A stretch of 64,000 nucleotides of DNA from Apiosordaria backusii (Eukaryota > Ascomycota > Sordariomycetes > Sordariales > Lasiosphaeriaceae). The position numbers and the translations under genes are program-made. Where the stretch lies: contig JAUKTV010000004.1 in NCBI GenBank assembly GCA_030549205.1, positions 1,488,001-1,552,000 of the forward strand, written 5' to 3'. Below, piece by piece: positions 42,548-53,024 of the stretch (the stretch's first letter is position 1; every line of letters starts with the position of its first letter). Below the pieces are notes generated by a model, which did not search any database, was not told where the DNA came from, and was given only the letters and a program-made list of their open reading frames with translations.

Positions 42548-43921
42548 GGCCAGGGCCGGTAAAGAAAAATAAGAGAAGTGTATGAATTTGCTAATATGAT
42601 GTTGCTTCAATCAATCAATGGTATGATACTGGCGATGATGCTGCTGCCATGGAGAACCCGGTGCGGTCTGCTGCATGCGGTGTTTTCGAGAACAGAGAAA
42701 TGAATTCCTTGGAGGAATGTGGTGCAGTCTGCCAGCCATTTCACTCTGCCGAAGGAGGTAGGTGCCATAAGCTGATCATGTCATACGAGCGTTGACATCG
42801 TTCCTTCCATGCTGGATGAAGCCAGGAATGAGTCTACCCAGGGCACTCAAGGGATAGTGGTAGATGATGCTTCCTTCTGGTTTCAATTCATCCGTTGACT
42901 GAGATATCCGATCCGACAGAGAAGGCATATTCAGCCGATACTGCCCGGTGTGAGCTTCGTCATCGCTGCCTGTCATTTCCCCTCTCTGACCGAGCGACTG
43001 AATGAGCTGAAGTGAAGTGTTGCCTTCCGGTTGGCCCGGGCTTTCAATTGGGGACGGGGCTCATGGACAGCCACAGCTTGGAGCTTCGATGCAGCTAAAG
43101 TCTGGATCAGCCACACAGGTTGCCTAACCCACATGTAAACGGCTCTTTGGGGCAACGCTGCGGGCAGTGCAAAGCGGGCAAGCATCAGACAGGACCGCCA
43201 TCCATCTCCCTGCATTCAACACCCGGACGTTGCGAACGTTCATACTATTCGCAGCCCGTGGATTTCGCTTACTTTGGATTCGAGGATTATCACCAGAGAT
43301 ATTTGCTGAGCCCTGTCACTGCTTGATCGGTGGTTACATCATCTACCATCCTGGACGGCAGGTATTCATCGACTCTTGTTTTCATCTCAACTAACTCACC
43401 TGCAGTAGCGGCGCAAACAAGCGAATGGCGAGTTCGCCTCAAGGGAAACACAAGCCCTTATCTCATCTTGGTCCCATTCACTTCTTTGGGGACGCCAGAA
43501 GCGCCTCAACCGACACACTTCAGTGCCCCCAAACTCTGTTTCCGCCACAATTTCGCCAACACGAACTTGAACGCACCTTGCTTATCTTTCAGGACATCCA
43601 ATTCACCATCCACCGTCTGAGGGGGTTTGAGCTCTTCGAGGAGTTGGCTGCTCACTGGATATTGCTGCAACCCACAAAGAACAGAACGAAACGCAGGGGA
43701 AGGCTCGCAAAGAGACGGAACTTATCAATACGCGACGTCCTTGACTTCTAGACTCCCTCATTTACGAATCTTCGACATCGCTTCTTCCCACGGCCTTCGA
43801 CATCAAAGTTAGGGCTTTACTCTTCGCCGGATATTGAAAGCCCGGCTCCCCACATTTCTCGGGAGCCTACTGCTGCCTCTGTTTGCCGGCTGGACGCCTC
43901 CGAAACTTTTACTCGTCTGCC
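42548..43921. other. Intergenic, divergent spacer of 1.4 kb
   Basis: Lies between the oxidase (leftward) and the E2-fusion gene (rightward). ORFs at 42776-43215 and 43330-43751 lack codon bias. 43840-43920 is the leader of the E2 gene. No repeat found. Confidence 0.4.
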
Positions 43922-46900
43922 ATGCCGCCTCTTAAGGAGAAGCTGGGCCTGCACATGCAGAAGGTTCAGAGTATCTTCAGACCGTCAAAACGTCGCATCT
44001 CAGAAGATGATGCATCAAACCAACCTCCGAAGCAGCACCGGACAATGCTGGCAAAGAACAAGACGTCTGTTGCTCCAAGCCCTACATTTCAGACTCCGCC
44101 ATCGACGTCAGTATCAGGTTCCTCGAAGGCCAGCAAAACTGTTAGCAGGTCTTCAGGCGGGGTGAAAACTCCTCACGCCTCTACAGCCATGCGTAAGTCA
44201 AGCCGTCCTCTCCGTCCTCGATATGCCATCAGCACCAGCACCTCCCCATTCCATGCACCACACCATTGCCATGATTATAGTGGATATCGTTTTATTGAGC
44301 TGGGGGTTGTGTAAACTATTCGAGTTACCTCTGCGACAAATGGGGGTCTGGAGGTATTTCCAAATACTCAAGTTGTGGCCTTCAGCTAGTCGTCTAGACC
44401 ATGGACAAGGTATTGGGGCATTTTTACAATCCGCACCCTGATCTCAACACCGTGGTTTTCTTTTGAATGGGCTAGCTGTCAGTTGCTATTATACTGACGA
44501 CATTAGCAGCTTTCATTGAACATGCCGAACCGCCAGGTTCGAGCAAAGAAAACCCGATCGACCTGGACGAACCCCCATCCTATCACTCAGGCAGCGCATC
44601 CTCGACCCAGAGGACACTAAGTATGAGCGCCTCCATCAACTCGCTCTCCATAGATGACGATCAGCGTCAAGTCTTCGACGACGAGGCTATCGCTCGGCTC
44701 CTTCAGGAGGACTTCCAGGAGGAACACGAACACGCTGAGCAATCCAAGCCGAACCACGAGTTGTTTTTACCTTTGACGGAGGAGGAGGTACAGGACCAAA
44801 TTGAGGGTCTGAAGGCAAAATATCACACCAGGAGATGTTACAAATGTCCCAGATCGAGTAAGATGACGGCGGACTCTATTGTGCAGAAAACTCAATCCAT
44901 GCTCAAGGACGGTAAGTCGTTTCGGTGGTATACCGTTGATACTCTGTGTGTGAACGAACTGACAGCTTTCTAGGACGCATCCATCCTTTTACAAAATGCA
45001 AAATCTGTCACTTTGAGGGCTGTATGGCCTGTGGCAAACCTGCGAAGTCATTTCCGCCAGAAACGAGCGGTGTCTACGTAACCGATACCATACGGGGATT
45101 GTGGTGTTGTACCGAAGGACGTGCCTTTGTTATCTTCTCCTTACTCTGCGGTTATGAGCGTCCAGGATCTCGAAACACCAAGATTCCGACCCTCCCATCG
45201 AGCGGACAACCTGAACAACCCGAACAACCTGTTCAGCAAACAACAACTGCTTTTCCAAAAGGGACTGGCTATGGCGGAGTATCACACTTGGTGAACTCCT
45301 TCAAGGTGGTTAAGAAGCCCAAGACCGAATCTGAAGAGGTATATTGGTATCTCTTGACACTTGCGCAAGCGCTGCCATCGGTCGAGAAGGACGAGTTTGA
45401 GTCCGTGCCTGGCCTTCGGGTCATGATTCACACATCTCCCATGGTGCGACTTGCTTGCGAGATTTTGCGATCGGCAGCCATTGAGGAAATGGACAAGAGA
45501 GCCGGAATCATCAAAGCTGCGCTTGGCTTTGTAGAGAGTTTGTCGCGGAACTGGGATGCCGCCTCATCTGTTTTCCACGAGCAGATCCTCTTCCCACCCG
45601 AAGAACAACTCCTCATGGCGACTCTGCCGTCTAAGAAGCCGGAAAAGTCGAACGAGAGAGTTGCACACGAAACTGCGCAGTCTGTCTACACTGTTGTGGA
45701 GAAACTGGCCGTTACTTGTCGTGCCTTTTTGGAAGGGTCCAAAACTTTTGGGGTGGATGGGGACGAAGCAGTCAGCATTGCATCCAAAGTCTGCAAATTG
45801 CAAGTCTACCTCAGCCAACACAAGCCCAAACCAGAAAGTCTAGAAGAGAGGCCAGACCCGTGTCCAACAGCATCGTCAATAAGCAGAGTCGTCACGAGAT
45901 CCAAAGGCAAGGAACTGGAACTGGCGGTGGCGGCGGCCAAAATGGCCGAGTACCACAAGGAACACGGCGTGATGGATGTCGCCGACGAGGCTTTGTTGGC
46001 CAAATTCCACTTCCAGGCACAAGCGAATCAATCCACCGGGGCGCGGATGAGGAAGCTGTTTGCACAGATCGCGTCGCTACACTCGGACCTTCCTGACGGC
46101 ATCTATGTGCGTTATGGCGAGTCCCGACCTGACATGCTCAAGGTTTTGATGTTTGGTCCAAAAAACACACCGTATGAGCATGGTATCTTCCAATTCGACA
46201 TTTTTTGTGACCAGGACTTTCCAAAGAAGCCACCAAAGGTGCAATTCTTGACGACGGGCGGTGGCAGGGCTCGGTTCAACCCAAACCTATACAATGATGG
46301 TAAAGGTAAGACCGTATTTATCCATGTTCTTCTTATCTCCTTGCTGCATAGCCGGTTTCTTGCTAACATTCCCTGTCATCTAATCAGTCTGTCTTTCTTT
46401 GCTCGGGACATGGGAAGGACCGACATGGGTGCCAGATACCTCAACAATCTTGCAAGTTCTGGTATCTATACAGTGTATGTAGCCCCAATAAACCCACGCT
46501 ACCTTACGCACTCATTCCGCTCCGGACCTCGGCTAACCTCTGCCTTGTCGTCTAGCTATGATCTTCGTCGAGAATCCCTATTTCAACGAACCTGGCTACC
46601 AGAACGATCCCAATTTCGCCCAAAGCGAACTGTACAGCCGCGACAAGGAATACCTTACGGTCAAGTACGCCATCAATCCCTGGCTCATGGCTCTCGGCAA
46701 AGCCTCGGGATCCCAGACTTCACTCGTCACGCTGGCCGATTGTAACTTGTGGGGTGATATTGTGCTGAAGCACTTTGAGCTGAAGGGACCAGCGATCTTG
46801 GCAAAGGTGAAGGAGTGGGAGAAGAAGCCTAGAGCGGCAATACGCTGTACCCTGGTGACCTGGCTTGAGTCGGCCCTGAAAAGGCCCTTGGCTATTCCCA

Positions 46901-46944
46901 ATGCTGCTGCTGAGGCTCGGCAGTCTGGTGCGGCATCGAAGTAG
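43922..46944 (+). CDS. Cys-rich domain fused to a UBE2O/BIRC6-like ubiquitin-conjugating (E2) domain
   Basis: Five exons: 43922-44192, 44510-44911, 44974-46305, 46388-46474 and 46556-46944, giving 826 aa, all phases consistent. Residues 1-95 are basic and Ser-rich. Residues 120-165 hold an acidic helix with UIM-like spacing (DDEAIARLLQEDFQEE). A Cys-rich segment follows at about 205-275 (RRCYKCPRS, FTKCKICHFEGCMACGK, GLWCCTEGR), suggesting zinc binding of RING/IBR kind. The E2 fold starts near 583 (MRKLFAQIASLHSDLPDGIY), with FNPNLYNDGKVCLSLLGTW giving catalytic Cys670, then LQVLVSIQSMIFVENPYFNE and GYQ. The lack of a classical HPN motif and the NPYFNEPGY loop fit the large UBE2O/BIRC6 class. 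Intron 1 (317 nt) is unusually long and ends in tandem acceptors TTAGCAG, allowing one residue more or less. Probable self-sufficient E2/E3 activity is an inference. Confidence 0.9.
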
Positions 46945-48664
46945 TCGTTTAACTAAGACTAGAGACGAACGAACGGCTGTTCTCTCCGAATCAACTGGGG
47001 AGGTCTGGGCGTAGGGACTATTCACGGGAGGGGGATTTCCTTCGACAGGCTTGCCTGTTATCGACGCTTTAATAGGGTATGGGTCTTTCACCAGTAATCT
47101 CCTTTTCCGACCTCCCGATCTGGCATACCTGCTATTTTCTTCTTTTCTTAACATTTCTTACGAGACATGAAGAATGACAGTTATGTCTTCGGTGGGTTTT
47201 CTCGACCGTGGTTTTCGTAAGGGATTTAGGCGGTGGTGGATAGCTCACTTACCATTGTTGACTTGCATCTGAAGAGGTGTGCTGACTGGGGCTGGGGGGA
47301 TGGTTCTATCTTATTCCGCAAGCCGTTTTTAATTTCGGGTCAATTTGCCTTCTACCTATTTTTCTCGGTGATATTTCTGATATATCTCGGCTGCTTGGCT
47401 TTGGCAGGGGTAGTCTTGCTCTCTTGCAACATCTGATGTTGTCACAAGAGATACACCTGGGCAGAGGTGATTCACGAAAGGAAGCTATTCTCTTTGATCA
47501 CATCCCATTAGCTGCTGTGTCTCTTGTGTTCGTTGACTTATTTTCGACGCTTTCCGGTATTTACTTTCCCACCTATTTTACCGTTCCCCCTCTGTCCAAA
47601 TTCTTCCATTTGCACCGCGCCCCTGAACGCTGCCCGTGCCGCCTTGTCGATAAGTGAGGCTCAACGGATGAACACCCGTCCGATGATTATGCAACCCGCT
47701 AGCACGCATTTACCACTGGGCTGGATGTTGGCCTTCTGGAAACCAATGAGTTTACGAAGATGCCGGTCGCTTGTTCGTAAATAATTAATGCTCCTGTCTA
47801 TCAATTTTTCCCGGTACCAACGTATGTGGGCTTGGAGTTGGTGTTGTTGCATCGAAGGATGAACGCACCAAAGCGAAGAATGCAGGGACCTTCTAGCCCC
47901 ATTTTTGTAGCCCTTTTTAGACTTCGCATGTGTAAGTGCTGAAGTCATGGAGCTTTGATCTTGCCGCGATGACTTGTTTGTCATGAGGTGTCTATGCGTA
48001 CACCGCCTCAGCCACCGTGTTTGGCAGCCACTAGGCTTCGCCCCTTCACGATCTCCGCCCCCAAAAGTGTCAACGATCAGATAAGACAAGATCTCAAGGA
48101 CGGCGACCGTTAATCCGGGGAAAAGACGGCATACCCCAGATCTTACTCCTATGAATAGCTACCCGCCACGCGCTACCCAGCGAACCTTACCACAGTATGC
48201 AAGGGGTAATCAAAACACCAGGGCTGAGTTTGGGTTTGGTTGGGCAGAATCATGAGCTGAATGACGGGCTGAGCTTGGCAGCGTGTGTCAGTGCCCTTTT
48301 TGGGCGTCAAAGTCCAGAGAATTGCGGCATCAGAATTCCACCGTTGACCGACTGGCCGAGAGATCTTGACCGAGGGGAGATTAATGATGGCAAGCGAGTC
48401 ATACGTTGAGCTGCGGTTGAAGTCTATTCCTTGACATGGAAGAGGGTAAGAAGTCGGGGAGATGATGCCGACTGGGGATGATCATGAACTTCTCATATCA
48501 CCTCTGGAGAGCATGAAATGTGTATATAACACTCCATCAACCTCAACCTTCAACCCCCTTTCCTTCTTCATCCTTACATCATTCTAACATCATCCTCTCC
48601 ACCATCCAACCCAACCAACAACCACCTTTCAACCAGTTCCAAACCCTCCAAAAAACAAACCACA
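46945..48664. other. Intergenic, 1.7 kb
   Basis: No ORF with coding bias on either strand. The last 140 bp are the TATA-containing promoter and C-rich leader of the secreted-protein gene. Nothing else recognised. Confidence 0.45.
48523..48529 (+). promoter_or_regulatory. TATA box of the small secreted-protein gene
   Basis: TATATAA lies 136 bp before the ATG and is followed by a long C/T/A leader nearly free of G, the pattern of highly expressed fungal genes. Confidence 0.6.
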
Positions 48665-48988
48665 ATGAAGCTCTCCGCCATCCTCCTCGCCCCGCTCTCC
48701 CTCGCGGCCGTCTCCTCCGCCTGGAAGCTCGAGCTCTTCGCCACCGACGGCAGGAAGGTGACCGCCTCCGGCCGCGACCCCAACTCGGGCTGCAAGAACA
48801 TCGCTTTTACTCCTGTCCTCAACGTCAACCGCGCCAAGTTCAACAAGGACACCTCCTTCCTCCCCGACCCCAAAACCTTTGAGTTGTTTGTCAACAAGAA
48901 CTGCCAGGGCTTGAGCTACCGCAATGGAGATGGGAACCACAGGTTGACCCCTGCGAGGAAGATCAGGAGCTATCGGGTTAAGAAATAG
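48665..48988 (+). CDS. Small secreted protein, about 107 aa
   Basis: Single-exon ORF of 107 aa. A signal peptide (MKLSAILLAPLSLAAVSSA) is followed by a mature part of about 88 residues with two cysteines (NSGCKNIAF, VNKNCQGLSY), probably forming one disulfide, and a basic end (ARKIRSYRVKK). The paired strands WKLELFATDGRKVTA and KTFELFVNKNCQGLSYRNG suggest a small beta fold of crystallin-like type, which is a guess. Strong C-ending codon preference, the TATA box and the G-poor leader point to high expression. No family is assigned. Confidence 0.82.
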   Translation: MKLSAILLAPLSLAAVSSAWKLELFATDGRKVTASGRDPNSGCKNIAFTPVLNVNRAKFNKDTSFLPDPKTFELFVNKNCQGLSYRNGDGNHRLTPARKIRSYRVKK

Positions 48989-49834
48989 ATTACCTTGCCT
49001 GTGGTCTCTCTCTGAGGGATTGTAAGGGGATGGGGATTGGGGTGGTGGAATAGAGGGGATAGATGGGGGATAAGGGGATATAGGGGGAATTGGGAGGGTT
49101 AGGGTTTTGAAGTTGAGGGGTTGAGATGGGATTTGTTTCATTCTTCTTAGTCACTCGTTTATTGTACGGTTTACCTAGTCCTTTTCGAATTGGAAGACTC
49201 TTTTGTTGCTAGCGTTTCTGGTCCTTTTGTTTGAATGTCAAATACACAGACCCCAGCACTGACATGCTTTAGCATTGATCGGTACATGCATCGAAAATAT
49301 CAACAAAGATTGAAAAAGTGATTCTTGACATTATTTTCTCCTTGACAGCACGCGAATCCTACAGGTAACGGCTCACTTGCATTTGTGGGTATCTAAGGAC
49401 CAAGTCTCTCCTTCTGTGATTTTCAAACACCTGTTTCCATGTACAACTCCGAGGTATAAACAACCTTCCTCCTCTCCATCCCCTTTCATCACATCTTTCA
49501 TTCAGTTCTTTAGAGCACCGCAGCAACATCAGCCGCAGCCATGATAGCAGCAGCCACATAACCAGTCTCACTAGCAGCACCAGCAGTGGAAAAAGTACCC
49601 AGGTAGTGGACGTAATGCCAGCAGCGGTAGAGTTACCAGTCGGTGTAAGACCACCGCTAGTGGTGGTGACCTCGCCATCCCATATCTTTATCATAATCTT
49701 TAATCCTTGCCTATTGGACAGGCCTGCTGTCAAAGATTTGCCCCTTTTCATATAAAAGCAGAGAAACTAACAACCCCCCACTATTATCGCAGAGTCTCTC
49801 AGCAACAGTCACGCATCCAGACCAACAACTGAGG

Positions 49835-50176
49835 ATGTCCGAAGCTTTTCCACTTTACCCTCCCTCAACCCAAGCCACCCCGGAATCTTCCTCACCCGCC
49901 AGCTGTCAAGCCCACACTAACCCAAGCCTCAACCACACAATCGCCACCACAACCACCGCACCACCCTACTTAACCCTTCTTTTCCCCATCCCAAGCATCC
50001 GCCTCCAAGACGCCCCTCCAAACTCATCACGGGCTGGCCCCCCGTGGTCAATTTGGCAGGGGCGTTGGTGGGGCGGATGGAGGGATTCGAGCACAGAGAC
50101 CCTTCGGGCTGGCCCCCCGAAAGGTCTCGAGTTCGAGTCCCTTCTCGAAGTAAAAACCCCCCGGGGTTTTTCGTAG
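49835..50176 (+). CDS. Doubtful small ORF, 113 aa
   Basis: Codons in the first 65 residues (MSEAFPLYPPSTQATPESSS onward) prefer C and A in third position and the upstream sequence looks like a leader, so a small gene is possible. The last 45 codons, however, run into the hairpin cluster, where the sequence is constrained by inverted repeats instead of codons. There is no domain, signal peptide or membrane segment. I would not rely on it. Confidence 0.25.
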   Translation: MSEAFPLYPPSTQATPESSSPASCQAHTNPSLNHTIATTTTAPPYLTLLFPIPSIRLQDAPPNSSRAGPPWSIWQGRWWGGWRDSSTETLRAGPPKGLEFESLLEVKTPRGFS

Positions 50177-50232
50177 CCAGATTGCACGTCTAACGTTCTC
50201 CCCTCGGGGCTAAGCTCCGAGGGAAGATGTTA
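50031..50232. repeat. Cluster of four hairpins with flanking 14-nt direct repeats
   Basis: GGGCTGGCCCCCCG occurs at 50031-50044 and again at 50106-50119. Four inverted repeats follow closely: 50096-50128 (GAGACC/GGTCTC stem, 12 of 13 pairs), 50132-50149 (TTCGAG/CTCGAA), 50152-50171 (AAAAACCCC/GGGGTTTTT, perfect) and 50191-50232 (about 14 of 16 pairs). AGTTCGAGTCC at 50130-50140 resembles a Pol III B box. It is not a tRNA. A structured RNA or a small mobile-element remnant is possible. Confidence 0.6.
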
Positions 50233-50797
50233 GGGTTGCCTGGTGAGCTTTTTGCCTTTTTTTTGAACACTTCTCTTCCAGTTGACGGCTCTGTAAGTCT
50301 GGGAATATCCTCACATACTAATCTCCAACACTCGTAACTGCAAGAATCTCACCTTCATCGCCACCTATCACATAGGGCATATAAATGAAGGGAACGGCGC
50401 AAAGAGCACACTTTTTGCTGACTGCATATTACCTTAGTAATGTATCTGGGCATCGCATCATATCCACCCGTCTCAGCTATATATCGTACTTCGTACTCGT
50501 GCACGCCATCCATTCAACCGATCGTGACCACATAAGAACTGCCTCCATTACAACGCGGCTCGCCACTTCTCCCAGTGAAATTCTCATCATTGCTTAATGT
50601 AATGTGCTTAATTTTGTTCAATATCACAATCACGAGATATATCTCGGCTATATCTACAAAACATCTCTCCGGTCCCAACCTTTTCCCTTGCGCCAATCAT
50701 GACCCTGCCATGCTCCGTAATGCACCCATCCCATATCCCAACCTCAACGCCGTGTCCCAGTAATCACCAGAAAGAAAACACAAAAGATTATTCCGGT

Positions 50798-52207
50798 CTA
50801 CAACATTCCCCCAAAAGGATCCTCCTCCTTTTTCACTGTGACCTTCCTCAGCGGCTCCCCAAAAGGATCCTCCTCCTTCACCGTGACTTTCCTCTTCTTG
50901 GCACTATGCCCCAGCTCCCCCCCAAACACATCCCCATCTTCCTCCTTCTTCACCTTCCGCCCACCATCATCTTCGTCATCCGAATCCAGCTTCTGCTGCC
51001 TCCTCACCCTCTGCAGCTCAACCAAATTCCACCTCTCCGGATCCTTGCACTTAAGAAGCTTCTTCCTCAGAGGTGTGATTTGAGTCTTGATGAATGGTTT
51101 CTGTGACAAATATTAGTACCGTGTGTAAACAGAGAAAAAGAGAAGAGAAAACTCACATTAGTCCAATGCTCCTTCCTCTCCGGCAGCTCCCTGCTCAACA
51201 TATCCCTACACGCCTCCACCGCCCCCAGCACCTTATCCCTCAAGTGGCTCCCAATAATCGCCGCCTTCTCCTCATTCGCCCTGTTCTTATTATTATTCCC
51301 CTCCCCGGCTCCGCCATTCGCGCCCGGTGTGTCCGCGCTGTTCCCCTCCATGGCCACAAAGTGAAAAGTCTCCTGTATCAACCTCTCCGCCAGCCCCCTA
51401 TCCGCGAGCGACAGCGCAGCGAGCATGATCTGACTGGGCGTATAGTGAAAATACGCATCCGTCATCAGCGGGCTAAACTGCAATATCTTCCTCGCCCTCG
51501 CCTCGGCAGCATCCAACCTCTTCAGATCAGCCTGCATGTCCTTCAAGCTCGCCAGCTCCATCATCGCCCCGCGGAGGGCGCGGAAGGGGTGTTTAACATC
51601 GAACGCGAACCGGAGCCCCTGACAGAGGAGGAATTCGCCGGCGAGGACCTCTTCGGGGGATTTGTTGAAGGTTTTGGTGTACCTAACAACAACAAAAGAC
51701 CATTAGATACAGTGATTAGTAGGGGGTGAAGGAGGCATACTCAGAAAGATTAACATGCCCGCTCTCCACCTTGCAAGCAAAAAACAGCGCCACAATCAGC
51801 ATCTCTTGCGGCGGGTACGTCATGATACTATTCGTAATATAAAACCTCTTCAAAAACATCGCCGCCGTGGCTTTGATCTCGTCCGCGTAGTGGAGCATCT
51901 CCGACGCGCGGAGGGTCTCAGAAATATAAAACCCCACGAGCGTCAGCTCCTCGGCTGGGGTTAAGAACTCGGGAAGGGCGGGGGTGCTGTTCCCGTTTCC
52001 GTCTGGGTCGGGGGTGTTGGCATTGGATGTAGGGGCGGAGAGGTCTCTACTCGATGTTGCGGGAAGAGGGTGGGATAGTAAACGGTCCGAGATTCTCGCG
52101 CGCGCGGCGGCGTTGGTCTTTTCCCGGAGGGCGCTGAGCTGGGTTGGGGAGAAGGACCAGAGGCGGTATTGCGAGGACTCGCGGTAGCGCGCGTCTTCGG
52201 TTGCCAT
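50798..52207 (-). CDS. ccl1: Cyclin H/Ccl1-like cyclin of TFIIH
   Basis: Three exons on the minus strand: 52207-51741, 51682-51157 and 51100-50798, giving 431 aa in phase. The start MATEDARYRESSQYRLWSFS matches the opening helix of cyclin H, which contains a Tyr-Arg-x-Trp-x-Phe motif. Cyclin boxes include EELTLVGFYISETLR, MLHYADEIKATAAMFLKRFY, MTYPPQEMLIVALFFACKVE, FLLCQGLRFAFDVKHPFRAL and YTPSQIMLAALSLADRGL. It would pair with a Kin28/CDK7-type kinase for RNA polymerase II CTD and CDK phosphorylation. An insert of about 30 residues (NSADTPGANGGAGEGNNNKN) breaks the second cyclin fold. The C-terminus has a tandem duplication of KVTVKEEDPFG-type units containing VKEE/VKKE, which fit the psi-K-x-E SUMO consensus. 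Confidence 0.93.
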
Positions 52208-53024
52208 GGTGGGCTATCGGATATGATGTAGAACTGTACTGGGAAACTCGAGGTGTCTCGAGCAAAGGTTCGCTGTGCGACGGATCGCAAGCTTGATCGT
52301 GGATGTTCGACTGGTCAAAGTTGCGGTTGGTACCCCGGCTCGGTTCGTATGTTCGGTTGGAAAGTTCGAGATCCCAGGTAGGTGCAGAAAGAGGAGACAG
52401 CTGTCGCCGAGATGCAATAATTCGCTGGTGGGACTCCAGGGGCGCGTCGGAATCCTGAAGACCCAAGTAGATTTTGTTGTTGGCAGAATTCAAGGTGAGC
52501 TTTGGACCTTTTGGTGCTCCAATGCATTGGTGGGGCTTTCACCTCGGTGAAAGGGTCCCGCTCCAGATCTTGGCTTACGCAGTCCAGGGTCAACGCAACC
52601 TAGCGGCGGGTTCGGATATGACCCCTGTCAATCTCCAACCTCACTCCAACCTCTTCGTTTTCGTCACCAATATCAACACGTTTAATCATGCACATTATCT
52701 GATGTTATCAATGCATTTTATAGTTTTTTAACTATACTCTGCAGTCCTTCAGTATTGTACCGAGCCTGCCTCTCTACAATAGCTTTTAGGATCCTGGAAT
52801 AATAACGCCTTCTCCTAAACCCTGCGGATCCAGCCCACGAAATCAACCAAGAGGAATGCAACACCAGACACCAGCGAACTCGTCCCTTGACCGATATTTC
52901 CTGCCGCTAGAATTTCCACAACACGTATCCCACATTGAATCATTAAAGTTCCCGGGGCTGAGAGAGCCCTCGTTCACCGCCTCGACATCGCACGCCCATG
53001 TCGCGTCATCCTATCCGGAAACAT
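52208..53024. other. Intergenic, promoter of ccl1
   Basis: About 820 bp between the ccl1 start and the stop of the BAR gene on the same strand. AT-rich near 52680-52740. No gene recognised. Confidence 0.4.

Larger units (their letters stand above)
48989..50797. other. Intergenic region with hairpin cluster
   Basis: Apart from a doubtful ORF at 49835-50176 and the structured segment at 50031-50232, I see no gene, RNA or repeat. 49010-49135 is strongly G-rich on the plus strand, the 3' flank of the secreted-protein gene. Confidence 0.4.

Noticed and set aside
50090..50150. Possible tRNA because of AGTTCGAGTCC
   Set aside because: No acceptor stem, D arm or anticodon arm can be formed around it; the flanking stems pair with other partners.
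49966..50187. Minus-strand 73-codon ORF reading RRDSNSRP and similar
   Set aside because: It is the translation of the inverted-repeat cluster; strings of this kind are typical of conceptual translation of tRNA-like DNA, not protein genes.
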